From: Roseiconus nitratireducens
GTDB taxonomy: Bacteria > Planctomycetota > Planctomycetia > Pirellulales > Pirellulaceae
NCBI RefSeq assembly: GCF_008629675.1
Contig: NZ_VWOX01000006.1
Location: forward strand, 248,001-312,000
DNA: 64,000 nucleotides
Reading direction: 5' to 3'
The notes under the pieces are model-generated. The model saw only the letters and a list, made by a program, of their open reading frames with translations. It was not told the origin of the DNA and made no database searches. Of this stretch, positions 1 to 9,551 are shown one piece after another. A program made the position numbers and the translations under genes. Numbering within the stretch: the stretch's first letter is position 1; each line of letters opens with the position of its first letter.

Positions 1-1266
1 GAAGAGGTCGCGGTTCATGTCCTCGGTCAACTGCAATGCCAATGCGATTGAGATTCCGCCGCGGAGGCCGCCCCAAGTCATCATGGTCAGCGAATGCGGT
101 ACAAAATTCAGCCGTTTGGAAAACAGCCAAACCGGAACCAATAGAGATAGAAACCGCGCGGCGAGTACGAGGGCAATTGCGACCAGTGACGCGTATAGGT
201 ACCCGGGCTCAACGTGCAAGATCAAGATTTCCAGCCCGATAAGCACGAACAGAATCGCGTTCATCAGCATGTCGACCATTTCCCAGAAATGATCGAGGTA
301 CTTTTCCGTTTGCGCCGACATCGATCGGCCTCGCGCCGCATCACTGCCCACGATCAACCCCGCCACAACAATCGCCAGTGGCCCCGAGACGTGCAGCGCC
401 GCCGCGAGCGAGTAGCCTCCCATGACACACGCTAGCGAGATCATGATTTCGATCTCATAGTCGTCGATCGATCGCATCATCAGGAACACCAACGTTCCGA
501 GCACGATCCCCAGCACGATCCCGCCTCCCACTTCCACCAGAAACAATTCGGCAATCCCGGCGAAAGACGATTCGCCGTGCATTTCTGGTGGGGGTGATGT
601 GTTCTCAAGAGTCTCCGCGCCCGGATCAGAAAAGGATTCCGCGACCGCCTCCGACGTCGTCATCCCCGGATCGTGAACCGTGGTCGAGTAGGATCCGCTG
701 GAAGCAATTCCAAAGACCGTCAGGAAGACCACGACTCCCACACCGTCGTTGAACAGCGACTCTCCAACGATCTTCGTTTCCAACGCTTTGGGCACGCCGG
801 CCGTCCTCAAGATGCCAAGAACAGCGATCGGGTCCGTTGGCGAAATGAGGGCACCGAACAACAAGCAGTGAATGAATTGGACGTTCAAACCCAATGCATT
901 GAATGCGAAGTAGGCACCGGTTCCCACCAGCATCGTGGAAGCCAAAACGCCCAGCGTCGAAAACGTCAGAATGGGCCATCGCTGGACCCGCAATTGATCG
1001 AAATTGGTGTTCAAGGCTCCCGCGAAAAGCAGAAACCCGAGCATGATGTCAAGCAGCACTTCTTGGAAATCAATCGATCCGATCAATGCTTGCGCGTAGT
1101 CCAGGATTCGATCGTTGAACCATGCGCTGGCATGGACCAACATGGTGAAGGCGATCGCGACGAGCATCAGACCGATCGTCTTGGGAAGTTTCAAAAACCG
1201 GACGTTGATGAAACCAAACACGGCCGCCAGGGCGACGATGACTGAAGTGATGCTGAACAGATTCAT
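1..1266 (-). CDS. Na+/H+ antiporter, CPA1 family (C-terminus cut by window edge)
   Basis: The frame is open from an ATG at 1266 down to base 1, giving 422 visible codons with no stop, so the C-terminus lies outside the window. The protein is almost wholly hydrophobic with many membrane segments. Visible family motifs are SPTDPIAVLG and, about 30 residues later, ESLFNDGVGVVVF, both typical of the CPA1 (NhaP/NHE-like) exchangers; the Asp residues in them are the expected cation/proton site. A hydrophilic insert of roughly 45 residues follows (rich in Ser, Glu and Pro). Near the edge LRGGISIALAL matches the conserved late helix. Expected role: electroneutral Na+/H+ exchange at the inner membrane. 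The family call is firm; the transported cation is inferred. Confidence 0.9.
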   Translation of the reverse strand, partial: MNLFSITSVIVALAAVFGFINVRFLKLPKTIGLMLVAIAFTMLVHASAWFNDRILDYAQALIGSIDFQEVLLDIMLGFLLFAGALNTNFDQLRVQRWPILTFSTLGVLASTMLVGTGAYFAFNALGLNVQFIHCLLFGALISPTDPIAVLGILRTAGVPKALETKIVGESLFNDGVGVVVFLTVFGIASSGSYSTTVHDPGMTTSEAVAESFSDPGAETLENTSPPPEMHGESSFAGIAELFLVEVGGGIVLGIVLGTLVFLMMRSIDDYEIEIMISLACVMGGYSLAAALHVSGPLAIVVAGLIVGSDAARGRSMSAQTEKYLDHFWEMVDMLMNAILFVLIGLEILILHVEPGYLYASLVAIALVLAARFLSLLVPVWLFSKRLNFVPHSLTMMTWGGLRGGISIALALQLTEDMNRDLF

Positions 1267-1358
1267 TGACGTGTGACACCCAAAACGCACCGACGGCAAA
1301 GCGGTTGTCATAGTGAAATAAGCGTCGGCATGGAAGTCCAGCCGCGGCCGCCACCGCC

Positions 1359-1537
1359 TCGCTGTCGGGCTCCGCGGGGGAACGCACCGCTCGCTGGCTC
1401 CGGTATCTGAACTGGCCGGCCGGAGGCTGCCGGCTATCCGGTTCCAAGGCGGGAGCCTGGGAACCAGGGTATTCATTCTCGCTGGCGGGCTCCGCCCGGG
1501 AACGGGCTGCCCGCTGGCTTCGCCAGTTCCCTGTTGC
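1359..1537. repeat. pair of diverged direct repeats
   Basis: Two related segments, about 1359-1418 and 1479-1537, share the pattern CTCGCTG-CGGGCTCCGC, then GGGAACG, then CGCTGGCT. Between them is GGGAGCCTGGGAACCAGG. The 1267-1539 stretch has no convincing gene. It separates the starts of the antiporter from the end of the GNAT gene. GGGAAC-containing repeats of this style are common between genes in planctomycetes (recalled, not searched). Confidence 0.5.
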
Positions 1538-1539
1538 CG

Positions 1540-2091
1540 CTACTCGCCCGCAGCCTCCGATTCCAATCCTGCCGCCTGTTTGGCGAATCGCAGAGTCCGC
1601 TGGCCGTCGTACATCGTTTCGCCTTGCATTCGCATACCGACTTTTTCGAGCACACGAATTGAGGCACCATTGGCTGGCAGCACCAAAGCGATGACTTCAT
1701 CCAAGCCCAACGTTTCGAAACCGTAGCGAAGGCTGGCGTTGCAGGCCTCGGTCGCAAGGCCCTGACCCCAATACTCCGGTAGGAACCGATAGCCCACGTC
1801 GACCGCGTCTAGATCGGGCAAATACTTCAGGCCGCAGAATCCGATGACGCGTTGAGTCCGCTTCAGAACACAGGCCCAACGTCCAAATCCGACCACATCA
1901 AAGTCGGGGTACGCCGCGATCGCTTCCCGCGCCTCATCCAACGAGGAAATCAACGGCTCGCCGGTGAAACGCATCACGGCGGGATTGCCATTGAGCGTGA
2001 GGAACGCAGCGGCATCCGCGATGGTGAAGGCCCGATGAACTAGCCGCTCCGTTTCAGGACCGATTCTGGCGGGCGGTTGATCCGAGCACAT
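1540..2091 (-). CDS. GNAT-family N-acetyltransferase (RimJ/RimL-like)
   Basis: 183 residues from ATG 2091. The open frame extends to a TTG at 2229, but the extra 46 residues look non-coding, while ETERLVHRAFTIADAAAFL directly after the chosen start is the usual beginning of RimJ/RimL-type acetyltransferases. Downstream GYRFLPEYWGQGLATEA is the acetyl-CoA binding motif A, followed by LEKVGM in the C-terminal strand. The family transfers acetyl from acetyl-CoA to an N-terminal amine or small amine; the substrate here cannot be told. It lies on the same strand as TspO but 219 bp downstream of it, so co-transcription is uncertain. Confidence 0.85.
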   Translation of the reverse strand: MCSDQPPARIGPETERLVHRAFTIADAAAFLTLNGNPAVMRFTGEPLISSLDEAREAIAAYPDFDVVGFGRWACVLKRTQRVIGFCGLKYLPDLDAVDVGYRFLPEYWGQGLATEACNASLRYGFETLGLDEVIALVLPANGASIRVLEKVGMRMQGETMYDGQRTLRFAKQAAGLESEAAGE

Positions 2092-2310
2092 GCGTCTTCC
2101 GAATGAATGCGAGTTTCCGCCTCTGTCAGAACGACAGCGGACGGCATGCCACTTGACTGCTGATGCGAAGTCACCGTCAACGGCCAGGCTGCCGACCACC
2201 GCTTTTGATATCATGTTTCTCGCTGGCAATCAGCCGAGATTTTGCATGGCCGTCGCCGGCGATTGTTTCTGCTTCCGCGAAACCAGGCATCTGCGACTCG
2301 ACGGACTCGT

Positions 2311-2802
2311 TCACGTCCCTGCATTCAGCCGCCAAATTGCAAAGTTCAATGCCGATGCAAAGGTCACCCACGCGAGATACGGAATCATCAATGCGCCGGC
2401 CACTTGCGACACCGTCCAGAAGCTCGTGAGTGTTAGCGCGATCGCCAACCAGAGCATCAGTATTTCGGCGAATGCCCAGCCGGGAAGATGAAACCCAAAG
2501 AAGATCCAAGACCAAGCCACGTTCAGCAGCAGTTGGACGACGAACAACGCCAGCGGCAGTCGCCTGCCGCGAAACCCAGTGTCTTTCCAAACAAGCCAGA
2601 CCGCGATCGCCATGGCCAGGTACAGCGTCGTCCAAACGGGGCCGAAAACGGCATCCGGCGGATTCCAAGAGGGTTTCCTGAGGTCCGCGTACCAGCCTGC
2701 AATCTCTGGCGTGGTCGCAATCGCGCCCAGACCGCCGGCGCCCAAACAGATGACGATCCAGACCACCAGGCCGATCCACTGCGTGCGTTTTTTCAATGGC
2801 AT
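2311..2802 (-). CDS. TspO/MBR family membrane protein
   Basis: 163 residues, ATG start at 2802, normal length for TspO. Five hydrophobic segments are visible. Family signatures include the [21 protein letters not shown] stretch early in the protein (shortened here as LRKPSWNPP and FGPVWT) and [11 protein letters not shown] in the middle. TspO proteins bind porphyrins and sterol-like ligands and take part in tetrapyrrole or stress-related signalling in bacteria; the ligand here is not inferable. It is divergent from the glycosyltransferase at 2983, with a 180-bp shared upstream region. Confidence 0.92.
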   Translation of the reverse strand: MPLKKRTQWIGLVVWIVICLGAGGLGAIATTPEIAGWYADLRKPSWNPPDAVFGPVWTTLYLAMAIAVWLVWKDTGFRGRRLPLALFVVQLLLNVAWSWIFFGFHLPGWAFAEILMLWLAIALTLTSFWTVSQVAGALMIPYLAWVTFASALNFAIWRLNAGT

Positions 2803-2982
2803 TTTCGTGTGGACAACGAAAAACGGGATTCAGGAAGCCAAAGGATCGACGTGCCGATTATCCGACCGGCCCTTCGAGAATACGATCGAAACGCGGGCCG
2901 CCGGGCCTGTCGGAGCGTTCAACCGTGAAGCCCTTCGATTGCTCGCCGATCTTCACGATACAGCGCACCGACGTCCCCAGGA

Positions 2983-4026
2983 ATGACCCGCCCGCTGGAT
3001 AACCCCGATCTCATGAGAAGCCTCTACTTTTTCGGTTGGCCCAGCAGGTACGGCGGTGCGGACACCAAGGCTGCGCATCTTCTGGGACTGCTGGCCGGAC
3101 ACTTGAAGATCACCGTCGTGCCAAATTTCCCGGAACAGCTTGAGCAATCGGAGTGGACGACCTTCCTGGACTCACTTCAGATTCGATACACCTCCCTCGA
3201 CAGGCTGCCGGGCAATCTCAGTGGCGTGGCACTCGCACTCTGCAACGATCAATTCTTTGTGCGTGGTTTGCACAGGGAAGCAATCAAACGAGGTCTGAAG
3301 GTGATTTGGTCTTCCGAAATGATGTGGCACCACCAACAAGAGGTGCAACAAATCAAAGCCGGATCCGTCAGCCGGTTGTTGTACGTGTCCGAGGTGCAGA
3401 AGGCGACGCTGAATTACGAATCATTCTGCGACGTTCCCACGCGGATAACAGGAAACTACATCGACCCCAGTTGCTTTCCCTTTGTCGATCGCGACAACAC
3501 CCGTGGCATCACGATCGGTCGGTTGTCACGAGCTGCCGAAGAAAAGTACCCGGAAGACTTTCCCGTTTTTTACGAAGCGCTCGGCATCCCGGACGCCCGT
3601 TTTCGAGTGATGGCGTGGTCCAGCGCCTTATCACAGAAGTACCGTTGGCATCGGTTTGACCAGCGCTGGGATTTGTTGCCAGTCGAAGCCGAACCGGCCG
3701 CAAGCTTTTTGCAGAGTCTGGATCTATTCGTGTACCCGCTGGGCCACCAGTTTACTGAATCGTGGGGACGCTCCACGGTCGAAGCGATGCTGACGGGCGC
3801 GATTCCGTTGGTTCCCGAAGGACACAACTTTGGGGAACTGATTGTCCACGGCGAGACGGGATTCCTATGCGGCGACTTCCTGGAATACCAGGAACACGCC
3901 TTGCGACTGTCGAGAGAGCCCGCCAGTCGGCGCAAAATGTCTTTGGCATGCCGCGATCATGCGGTCACCGAGCTGTGCGACACCAATCGACACCGGGAAT
4001 GTTGGCTGGAGGCTTTGGATGTCTGA
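2983..4026 (+). CDS. glycosyltransferase, GT-B fold (GT4-like)
   Basis: 347 residues from ATG 2983; an in-frame ATG at 3013 is an alternative and neither has a good Shine-Dalgarno. The C-terminal half carries the GT4 signs: TIGRLSRAAEEKYP opening the donor-binding domain and the E-x7-E motif in ESWGRSTVEAM, followed by GAIPLVP and GETGFL. The N-terminal part is shorter and more diverged (GGADTKAAHLLGLLAG). Expected role is transfer of a sugar from a nucleotide donor to a cytoplasmic acceptor. Its stop codon overlaps the next gene by 8 bp, so the two are probably co-translated and act on one glycan. Acceptor and sugar are unknown. Confidence 0.8.
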   Translation: MTRPLDNPDLMRSLYFFGWPSRYGGADTKAAHLLGLLAGHLKITVVPNFPEQLEQSEWTTFLDSLQIRYTSLDRLPGNLSGVALALCNDQFFVRGLHREAIKRGLKVIWSSEMMWHHQQEVQQIKAGSVSRLLYVSEVQKATLNYESFCDVPTRITGNYIDPSCFPFVDRDNTRGITIGRLSRAAEEKYPEDFPVFYEALGIPDARFRVMAWSSALSQKYRWHRFDQRWDLLPVEAEPAASFLQSLDLFVYPLGHQFTESWGRSTVEAMLTGAIPLVPEGHNFGELIVHGETGFLCGDFLEYQEHALRLSREPASRRKMSLACRDHAVTELCDTNRHRECWLEALDV

Positions 4027-4813
4027 ACCACGGTTCTGCTATTGGTCCGTCACCACCGGACCGTACGCGGAAATGATGGCGTGTTGCATCCGCTCGGCGA
4101 GAGCCGTCGGGGTGTGCGAGGAATTCCACGTTTGGACGGACCGTCCGATCCCGGGCGCGATCTGTCACCCGTGCGGAAAATTCGAATTCAAGAACTATCT
4201 CTTCAAATTCGATTTCCTGAAAAAGATGCGAGATCTGAATTTTGAATTCTTCGTGTTCCTGGATGCCGACAACTACTTCGTGCGACACCCGGGTGACGTG
4301 ATCGCCAGCACGCAGGGTGCGCCGTTGCATGTTGTTTTGGAAAGCGACTGCACCCGAGATTCCAACACGCGACCTGACTGGTGGGGATGCCCGCTGAAAC
4401 GGTTCGTCCAGCTGATGACAAAGGCTGGGGTTCGGAGCCGATCGGTGTTCAACACCAACGCCGGATTCTGGATCGTCCACCACGAGGTGATCGACCGCAT
4501 GGTGGATCTTGCTTTGAATTTTTGGAACGATTGCCACGCCAAAGGCTATCGGTTCACGGAAGAAGCGCCATTGGCCTACGTGGGCCACATGTTGATGGGG
4601 AATCCCTACGCCCACGTGCTGGAGTCTGATTCCGCCCTGTGGGCTTCCGATTGGACCGGGTGTTTCGAAAACCGAATCCCCGATGGCCGGCCATGGCAGT
4701 TCGTCGATTACCTCGACGGCCATTCCTTTCGAGTCGATCCGGCCATTGTGCATTGCATGCGTTCCAAAAGTGCGATGCTGTCGCACGGGCGACGAAGTTC
4801 GTTCAACCAATGA
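4019..4813 (+). CDS. putative GT-A-like glycosyltransferase
   Basis: 264 residues from ATG 4019, which lies inside the last codons of the preceding glycosyltransferase (8-bp overlap). The open frame runs further upstream to 3842, but that part is antisense-like noise in frame with the other gene. The core FEFFVFLDADNYFVRHP looks like the nucleotide-sugar and metal-binding strand of GT-A enzymes, with D-A-D as the DxD motif. No known subfamily was recognised. Context makes it a partner of the GT4-like enzyme. A promoter for the kinase lies just after its stop. Confidence 0.65.
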   Translation: MSEPRFCYWSVTTGPYAEMMACCIRSARAVGVCEEFHVWTDRPIPGAICHPCGKFEFKNYLFKFDFLKKMRDLNFEFFVFLDADNYFVRHPGDVIASTQGAPLHVVLESDCTRDSNTRPDWWGCPLKRFVQLMTKAGVRSRSVFNTNAGFWIVHHEVIDRMVDLALNFWNDCHAKGYRFTEEAPLAYVGHMLMGNPYAHVLESDSALWASDWTGCFENRIPDGRPWQFVDYLDGHSFRVDPAIVHCMRSKSAMLSHGRRSSFNQ

Positions 4814-4890
4814 GAGCCGCGAAACGCCGTGGCTCGTTCCCGGCGAGCCGGTCGGTCACGCAAATTGGCCCCGAACCGATTGCGTTGAAA

Positions 4891-4920
4891 TTGCTGAATC
4901 CCTTTCGCGGCGGCTATAAT
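4891..4920 (+). promoter_or_regulatory. sigma70-type promoter for the kinase gene
   Basis: A perfect TATAAT at 4915-4920 is preceded by TTGCTG at 4891-4896 with an 18-bp spacer. Another box, TTGAAA at 4885-4890, would give an over-long 24-bp spacer. Transcription would start near 4927, about 30 bp before a strong Shine-Dalgarno. Confidence 0.6.
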
Positions 4921-4974
4921 TCAGTCGGATACGGCAACACAGGCATCCAGTCATGTCGAAAGGAGGATCGATCC

Positions 4975-5154
4975 GTGAATCGGCCGACATTCCGCGATTG
5001 GCCGGCTCCGCTACGGGCGGGGCGAGCCGCCGACGCGTTCAAGCGATCGGTCCGCGCCGCGCTGACAGTCGATTCGAGATACTCGGAAGGGTCAGAGGAT
5101 GGCCGACGATCGATCGGATGCGAAAATCGGAGAGGCGAAGTGGCCGATGAGTGA
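4975..5154 (+). CDS. possible 59-residue leader peptide ORF
   Basis: GTG at 4975 sits 8 bp after AAAGGAGGA (4959-4967), the best ribosome-binding site seen near this gene. The frame closes with TGA at 5152-5154. That stop overlaps ATG 5147, an in-frame alternative start of the kinase, in the arrangement ATGAGTGA. The peptide is Arg-rich with no known motif. It may be a leader ORF that couples translation, or the strong site may be chance. Coding status is unproven. Confidence 0.3.
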   Translation: MNRPTFRDWPAPLRAGRAADAFKRSVRAALTVDSRYSEGSEDGRRSIGCENRRGEVADE

Positions 5155-8100
5155 GCCGCGGCAAGGCCCTCTTGAGCAGCCGCCCCTCTCTCGCGAGCAG
5201 CGTGTGGATCGCTGGTGCGACAAATTCAAGCGGCAGTGGATAACGGGCGAGCAACCTCGAATCGAAACCTACTTGTTGGGAGCGGTCGGAACGGATCGGG
5301 ACAAGCTGCTTCGCGCGTTGGTCACGTTGGAAATGACGCTTCGCGCTCAAGCCGGCGACCGAGTCGATCCTCAAGAGTACCGTCGCCGCTTTGCCGACGA
5401 CAGCCAGGTCATCGATGACGCGATCGAATCCTTGCGAACTCACCGGGACCTCGGGCAGTCGACCATTTCGACCGACGACCAGCAGGAAGAGGCCGAATCC
5501 TACGAGTATTTCCTGACTCGATCGAACCTGCAGAAAGATCTCCCGGAGAAGATCGGTCGTTACCAGATCATCCGCGCGCTCGGGCGTGGCGGGTTCGCCA
5601 TCGTCTATCTGGCTCGGGATATCGAGCTGGGCCGCGAGGTCGCCCTGAAGGTTCCCCGACTGGAGCGTTTTGACAGCCAGCAAGCACTGGAAGTTTTTGT
5701 GGAGGAAGCCCGCAAGGCGGCCCAACTTGATCATCCGGGCATCGTGCAGGTGCACGACGTGCAACGAGAACCGGGGCTCGTTTATATCGTGCAGCGGTAT
5801 CTGCCAGGCGGCGATTTGGCTCAGACCATGCGCGAACATCGCCTGCCTGCTTCACGAATTGCAAAGTTGATGATCGCGATTGCCGAAGCCGTTGGATACG
5901 CACACCAACATCGTTACGTCCACCTGGACCTGAAACCGGCCAACATCCTGCTGGATCGGGACGGCAATCCGCACGTGGCAGATTTTGGATTGGCCGTCCA
6001 TGAGAGCATGCAACGTGACTTGAAGGGGCATGTGCGCGGAACCAACATCTACATGTCCCCGGCGCAAACGCGCGGGGAAGTTCATCGACTGGATGGGCGC
6101 AGCGACATCTGGAGCCTGGGCGTCATCCTGTACGAATTGCTTACCGGACAGCGACCGTTTACGGGCAAGACTCGAGAGGAAGTTTTTGACCAGATTCAAC
6201 ACTTGAACCCACGACCGCCGCGGCAGGTCGATCCGTCAGTCCCGGCGGAACTGTCGCGAATCTGCCTGGTCTGCCTGGCAAAACGGGCCGCCGACCGCTA
6301 TCCATCCACGGCCGACCTGATCGACGACTTGCGGCATTGGCTGGAATCTGGGGCGCGTGACGGTAGCACGGGAAGTCCACCCTCTGCTTCGGCGGCGGAT
6401 CCGGGCGATCAACCGGTGGCGAAGCTGATCCCCCAAGGCCTTCGCAGTTTCGAAGCCGAACACGCCGACTTTTATTTGGACCTGATGCCGGGCCCCCATG
6501 ATCGCGATGGACTTCCGAAGCGAGTCCGATTTTGGAAGACGCAGATTGAGAAGACGGATCCCGACGAAACATTTCCGGTCGGCGTCATGTACGGTCCTTC
6601 AGGTTGCGGAAAGTCTTCCCTGGTCAAAGCGGGATTGCTGCCCCGTCTCAGTGAAGCGGTGCTGCCGATTTATGTCGAAGCCACCGCAGCCGACACGGAA
6701 GCCAGGCTGGCCAGGGCGATTCGAAAACGGTGTCCCGACCTGCCGGCGGAATCCGATCTACCCGACCTGATTGCCCAACTCCGCGACCAGGGTGGCATTC
6801 GCGGACGAAAGGCTCTGATCGTCTTGGATCAGTTCGAACAATGGCTCCACGCACATGAATCTCGCGACGAGAGTCACCTGCTGCCGGCGCTTCGACATTG
6901 TGATGGTGGCGTGGTGCAGTGCCTGGTATTGGTTCGCGATGAGTTCTGGATGTCGGCCACCCGTTTCATGCAGGCGTTGGAAGTGCCACTGGTGGAGGGC
7001 CACAACTCCGCAGCCGTCGATCTTTTTGATCGAGATCACGGCGAAAAGGTACTTGCGGCGTTTGGCAGGGCCTACGGCAAGTTGCCAAACGAGCCGACGC
7101 CGGAGCAGGCCCGCTTTCTTCGGCGTGCCGTCGACGAATTGGCCCAAGGTTCCAAAGTCATTTGCGTCCGATTGGCGGTCTTTGCCGAAATGATGAAGAG
7201 CCGCCCTTGGACTGAAGAAACCCTTGCCGAAGTGGGCGGTCCCGAAGGCGTCGGCGTGACATTCTTGGAAGAAACCTTCGCCGCGGAAACGGCTCCCCCG
7301 TCCCATCGGATCCACCAGAGAGCCGTCCGCGAAGTGTTGAATTCCCTGCTGCCCGATCCCGGCACGGAGATCAAGGGAAAGATGAAGTCCTATCAGGAAT
7401 TGCGCGCTGCCTCCGGATACAAAGATCGCGAACGGGATTTCGATGCCCTGTGCAACATTCTGGACAGCGAAGTCCGGTTGATCACGCCAACCGAACCCGA
7501 TCAGATTCCCGAATCCGGAATCGAGGTTTTCCAAAGCCCGGCACGATACTACCAAATCACGCACGACTTTCTTGTTCCGTCGCTGCGGGACTGGCTGACC
7601 CACAAGCAACGAGAGACACCGCGTGGTCGGGCCGAACTGCAACTTGCCGATCGAGCCGCGTTGTGGAACAAACGGCCCGAAAAACGCAGCCTGCCCAACG
7701 TGCTGGAGTGGATTCGCATTCTGATCCTGACGGACTCCAAACGGTGGCAGGAGCCCGAACGGATGATGATGCGGCAAGCGACGAAATCCCACCTGAGAGT
7801 CTGGGGAACCGTGCTGGCCGTCTTGCTGGCCGTTGGCATTTCGATGCAGCGGTACATCGCACACCTGAACGACCGCTCCAATCAGTCGGTAGCGTTGGGT
7901 TACGTCCAACAGTTGGCCAACACCACGCCGCAAGGCCTTCCCGCATTCGTGGAACTGGTAAAGACCTACAAGCCTCAGGCGATTCCACGGCTGGAGCAAA
8001 TCGCAGAGCAGGAACAGGCGACCGATAGCGCGAGATTGCATGCCGCGTGCGCGCTGCTGGAGCTTGGTTACTCAGACTTTTCGTTTCCCGTTGCTTCAAT

Positions 8101-9382
8101 TCGCAATTGCCAGTCAGGGGAATGCCCCAATCTGGTCACGGCACTCTCGCTCGCCCCTGATTCCTGGCACGACGCGCTCGATCGGCAAGCGTCCGAAGCG
8201 GCGTTGGCCGAAGATCGATCGTTTCAAGCTCGACTAGCGATCCTGTTGCTTTATCTGGGGAACCCTTCGGCCGCGCAGGAAATGCTGCGAATCCGGAATC
8301 AAACCGACCGCGGCCAGCGAACCGCATTCGAAACCGAGTTCATCGCTTGGCACGCACCGCTCTCCGAGCTCGCCGGGCACGTCCATCAAATTGATGAGGC
8401 AGGGTTCCGTTCCGGAATTTGCAACGCCATGGGAGTGGCGGATCTCTCGAATGAAACCGGCGACGAGCAACGTACCCGACTGGCCCGCTGGACCCCGCTG
8501 CTGAACTCCTGGTACGAGAACGACACCGACGCGGCGGTCCACAGCAGCGCTGGCTGGTTATTGCGCACCTGGAATTTGGACCTGCCGCAAATCGACAACC
8601 GTTCCGTCAACGACTGGTATCAGACACCGGTGGGCATGACGTTGGTGCGTTTGCCGCCGTCGGCAGCTTCTTCGGCCTCAAGCGAATTATGGATCAGCGA
8701 CCGTGAGATTTCTGTCGGCCTGTTCCGTCGCATGATGCAAGATGAATCGTATGCCAAGAACTTCCCGAATGAATTTCCGCAAGATTGGACCGGAGTCGAT
8801 CAGGCCGTCAGCCCGACCGACGAACATCCCGTGCAATTCACGAATTGGTACGACGCGGTGGCATTCTGTAACTGGCTCAGCCGCTCGGAGGACTTGCCAC
8901 CGTGTTACGAGTTGACCGGAGAGAAGGAAGAGGTTTTTGGGGATCTGTTTGATGCCTGGCGACTCATCGATGGGGCAACCGGGTACCGGCTGCCGACCGA
9001 ACGCGAGTGGGAGTATGCCTGCAATGCCGGAGCAAGCACTCGATATTGGTTCGGCGACGATGCCCAATACCTCGGCCGTTACGCCGTGTACTCGGTCAAT
9101 TCCGGAACGAAAACGGAGTCGGTGGGAAGCAAGCCGTGCAACGACTGGGGATTGTTCGATATGCACGGGAATGTTGACGAGTGGTGCGAGACACCGTTCT
9201 CGGAGCGCACGCGAGTGTACAAGGGCGGAAGCTGGTTCAGCACGTCGGTGAAGTGCATGACGTCGCAAAGTCAGGGAAACGGCCCGATTTTCCGGGGTTC
9301 CTACCTGGGATTTCGCGTCGTCAGGTCCCAAGCTCCCGAGGACCACGTTGCCGACAGCCGAAGTGATTTACCGCGATCTTGA
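5099..9382 (+). CDS. Ser/Thr protein kinase - STAND-like NTPase - FGE-type fusion
   Basis: 1427 residues from ATG 5099 (GGAAGGG 7 bp upstream); ATG 5147 is an alternative coupled to the leader ORF. Domains: about 1-145 variable; 151-420 Hanks-type kinase with GRGGFAIVY, ALKVPR, catalytic loop HLDLKPAN near D276, and DFG; about 490-780 an NTPase of the nSTAND kind with Walker A GPSGCGKSSLV near 498 and IVLDQFEQW as Walker B; about 895-920 one membrane segment; about 920-1170 helical repeat-like linker; about 1180-1420 FGE-sulfatase (SUMF1) fold with GYRLPTEREWEYAC, MHGNVDEWC and YLGFRV. The kinase and NTPase would face the cytoplasm and the FGE-like domain the far side. The usual HRD Arg is Leu here, so RD-type activation is unlikely. 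In planctomycetes such FGE domains are mostly lectin- or ligand-like; catalytic Cys pairs of true FGE were not identified. Confidence 0.9.
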   Translation: MADDRSDAKIGEAKWPMSEPRQGPLEQPPLSREQRVDRWCDKFKRQWITGEQPRIETYLLGAVGTDRDKLLRALVTLEMTLRAQAGDRVDPQEYRRRFADDSQVIDDAIESLRTHRDLGQSTISTDDQQEEAESYEYFLTRSNLQKDLPEKIGRYQIIRALGRGGFAIVYLARDIELGREVALKVPRLERFDSQQALEVFVEEARKAAQLDHPGIVQVHDVQREPGLVYIVQRYLPGGDLAQTMREHRLPASRIAKLMIAIAEAVGYAHQHRYVHLDLKPANILLDRDGNPHVADFGLAVHESMQRDLKGHVRGTNIYMSPAQTRGEVHRLDGRSDIWSLGVILYELLTGQRPFTGKTREEVFDQIQHLNPRPPRQVDPSVPAELSRICLVCLAKRAADRYPSTADLIDDLRHWLESGARDGSTGSPPSASAADPGDQPVAKLIPQGLRSFEAEHADFYLDLMPGPHDRDGLPKRVRFWKTQIEKTDPDETFPVGVMYGPSGCGKSSLVKAGLLPRLSEAVLPIYVEATAADTEARLARAIRKRCPDLPAESDLPDLIAQLRDQGGIRGRKALIVLDQFEQWLHAHESRDESHLLPALRHCDGGVVQCLVLVRDEFWMSATRFMQALEVPLVEGHNSAAVDLFDRDHGEKVLAAFGRAYGKLPNEPTPEQARFLRRAVDELAQGSKVICVRLAVFAEMMKSRPWTEETLAEVGGPEGVGVTFLEETFAAETAPPSHRIHQRAVREVLNSLLPDPGTEIKGKMKSYQELRAASGYKDRERDFDALCNILDSEVRLITPTEPDQIPESGIEVFQSPARYYQITHDFLVPSLRDWLTHKQRETPRGRAELQLADRAALWNKRPEKRSLPNVLEWIRILILTDSKRWQEPERMMMRQATKSHLRVWGTVLAVLLAVGISMQRYIAHLNDRSNQSVALGYVQQLANTTPQGLPAFVELVKTYKPQAIPRLEQIAEQEQATDSARLHAACALLELGYSDFSFPVASIRNCQSGECPNLVTALSLAPDSWHDALDRQASEAALAEDRSFQARLAILLLYLGNPSAAQEMLRIRNQTDRGQRTAFETEFIAWHAPLSELAGHVHQIDEAGFRSGICNAMGVADLSNETGDEQRTRLARWTPLLNSWYENDTDAAVHSSAGWLLRTWNLDLPQIDNRSVNDWYQTPVGMTLVRLPPSAASSASSELWISDREISVGLFRRMMQDESYAKNFPNEFPQDWTGVDQAVSPTDEHPVQFTNWYDAVAFCNWLSRSEDLPPCYELTGEKEEVFGDLFDAWRLIDGATGYRLPTEREWEYACNAGASTRYWFGDDAQYLGRYAVYSVNSGTKTESVGSKPCNDWGLFDMHGNVDEWCETPFSERTRVYKGGSWFSTSVKCMTSQSQGNGPIFRGSYLGFRVVRSQAPEDHVADSRSDLPRS

Positions 9383-9551
9383 AGTGTGATGGTAGGCGGA
9401 GGTCGCCGCTGAAGACTTCCCTGCGACGACCTTGGACAGGGCAAGGTTTGGCGGCCGAACCGTATTTTTCATGCACCCGCGCATCACTTTCAGTAGACTG
9501 GTCCCGACGGCGGAGTTCGGACCTTTCAATCCATGTCGGGAGAACCAACTC

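Noticed and set aside
3965..4810. 281-codon minus-strand frame
   Set aside because: It is antisense to the GT-A-like gene, which has a DxD motif and an 8-bp overlap with the preceding gene.
6758..8041. Long 427-codon open frame on the minus strand inside the kinase gene
   Set aside because: It is antisense to well-supported NTPase and linker sequence and shows no recognisable motif; GC-rich coding DNA often leaves such frames.
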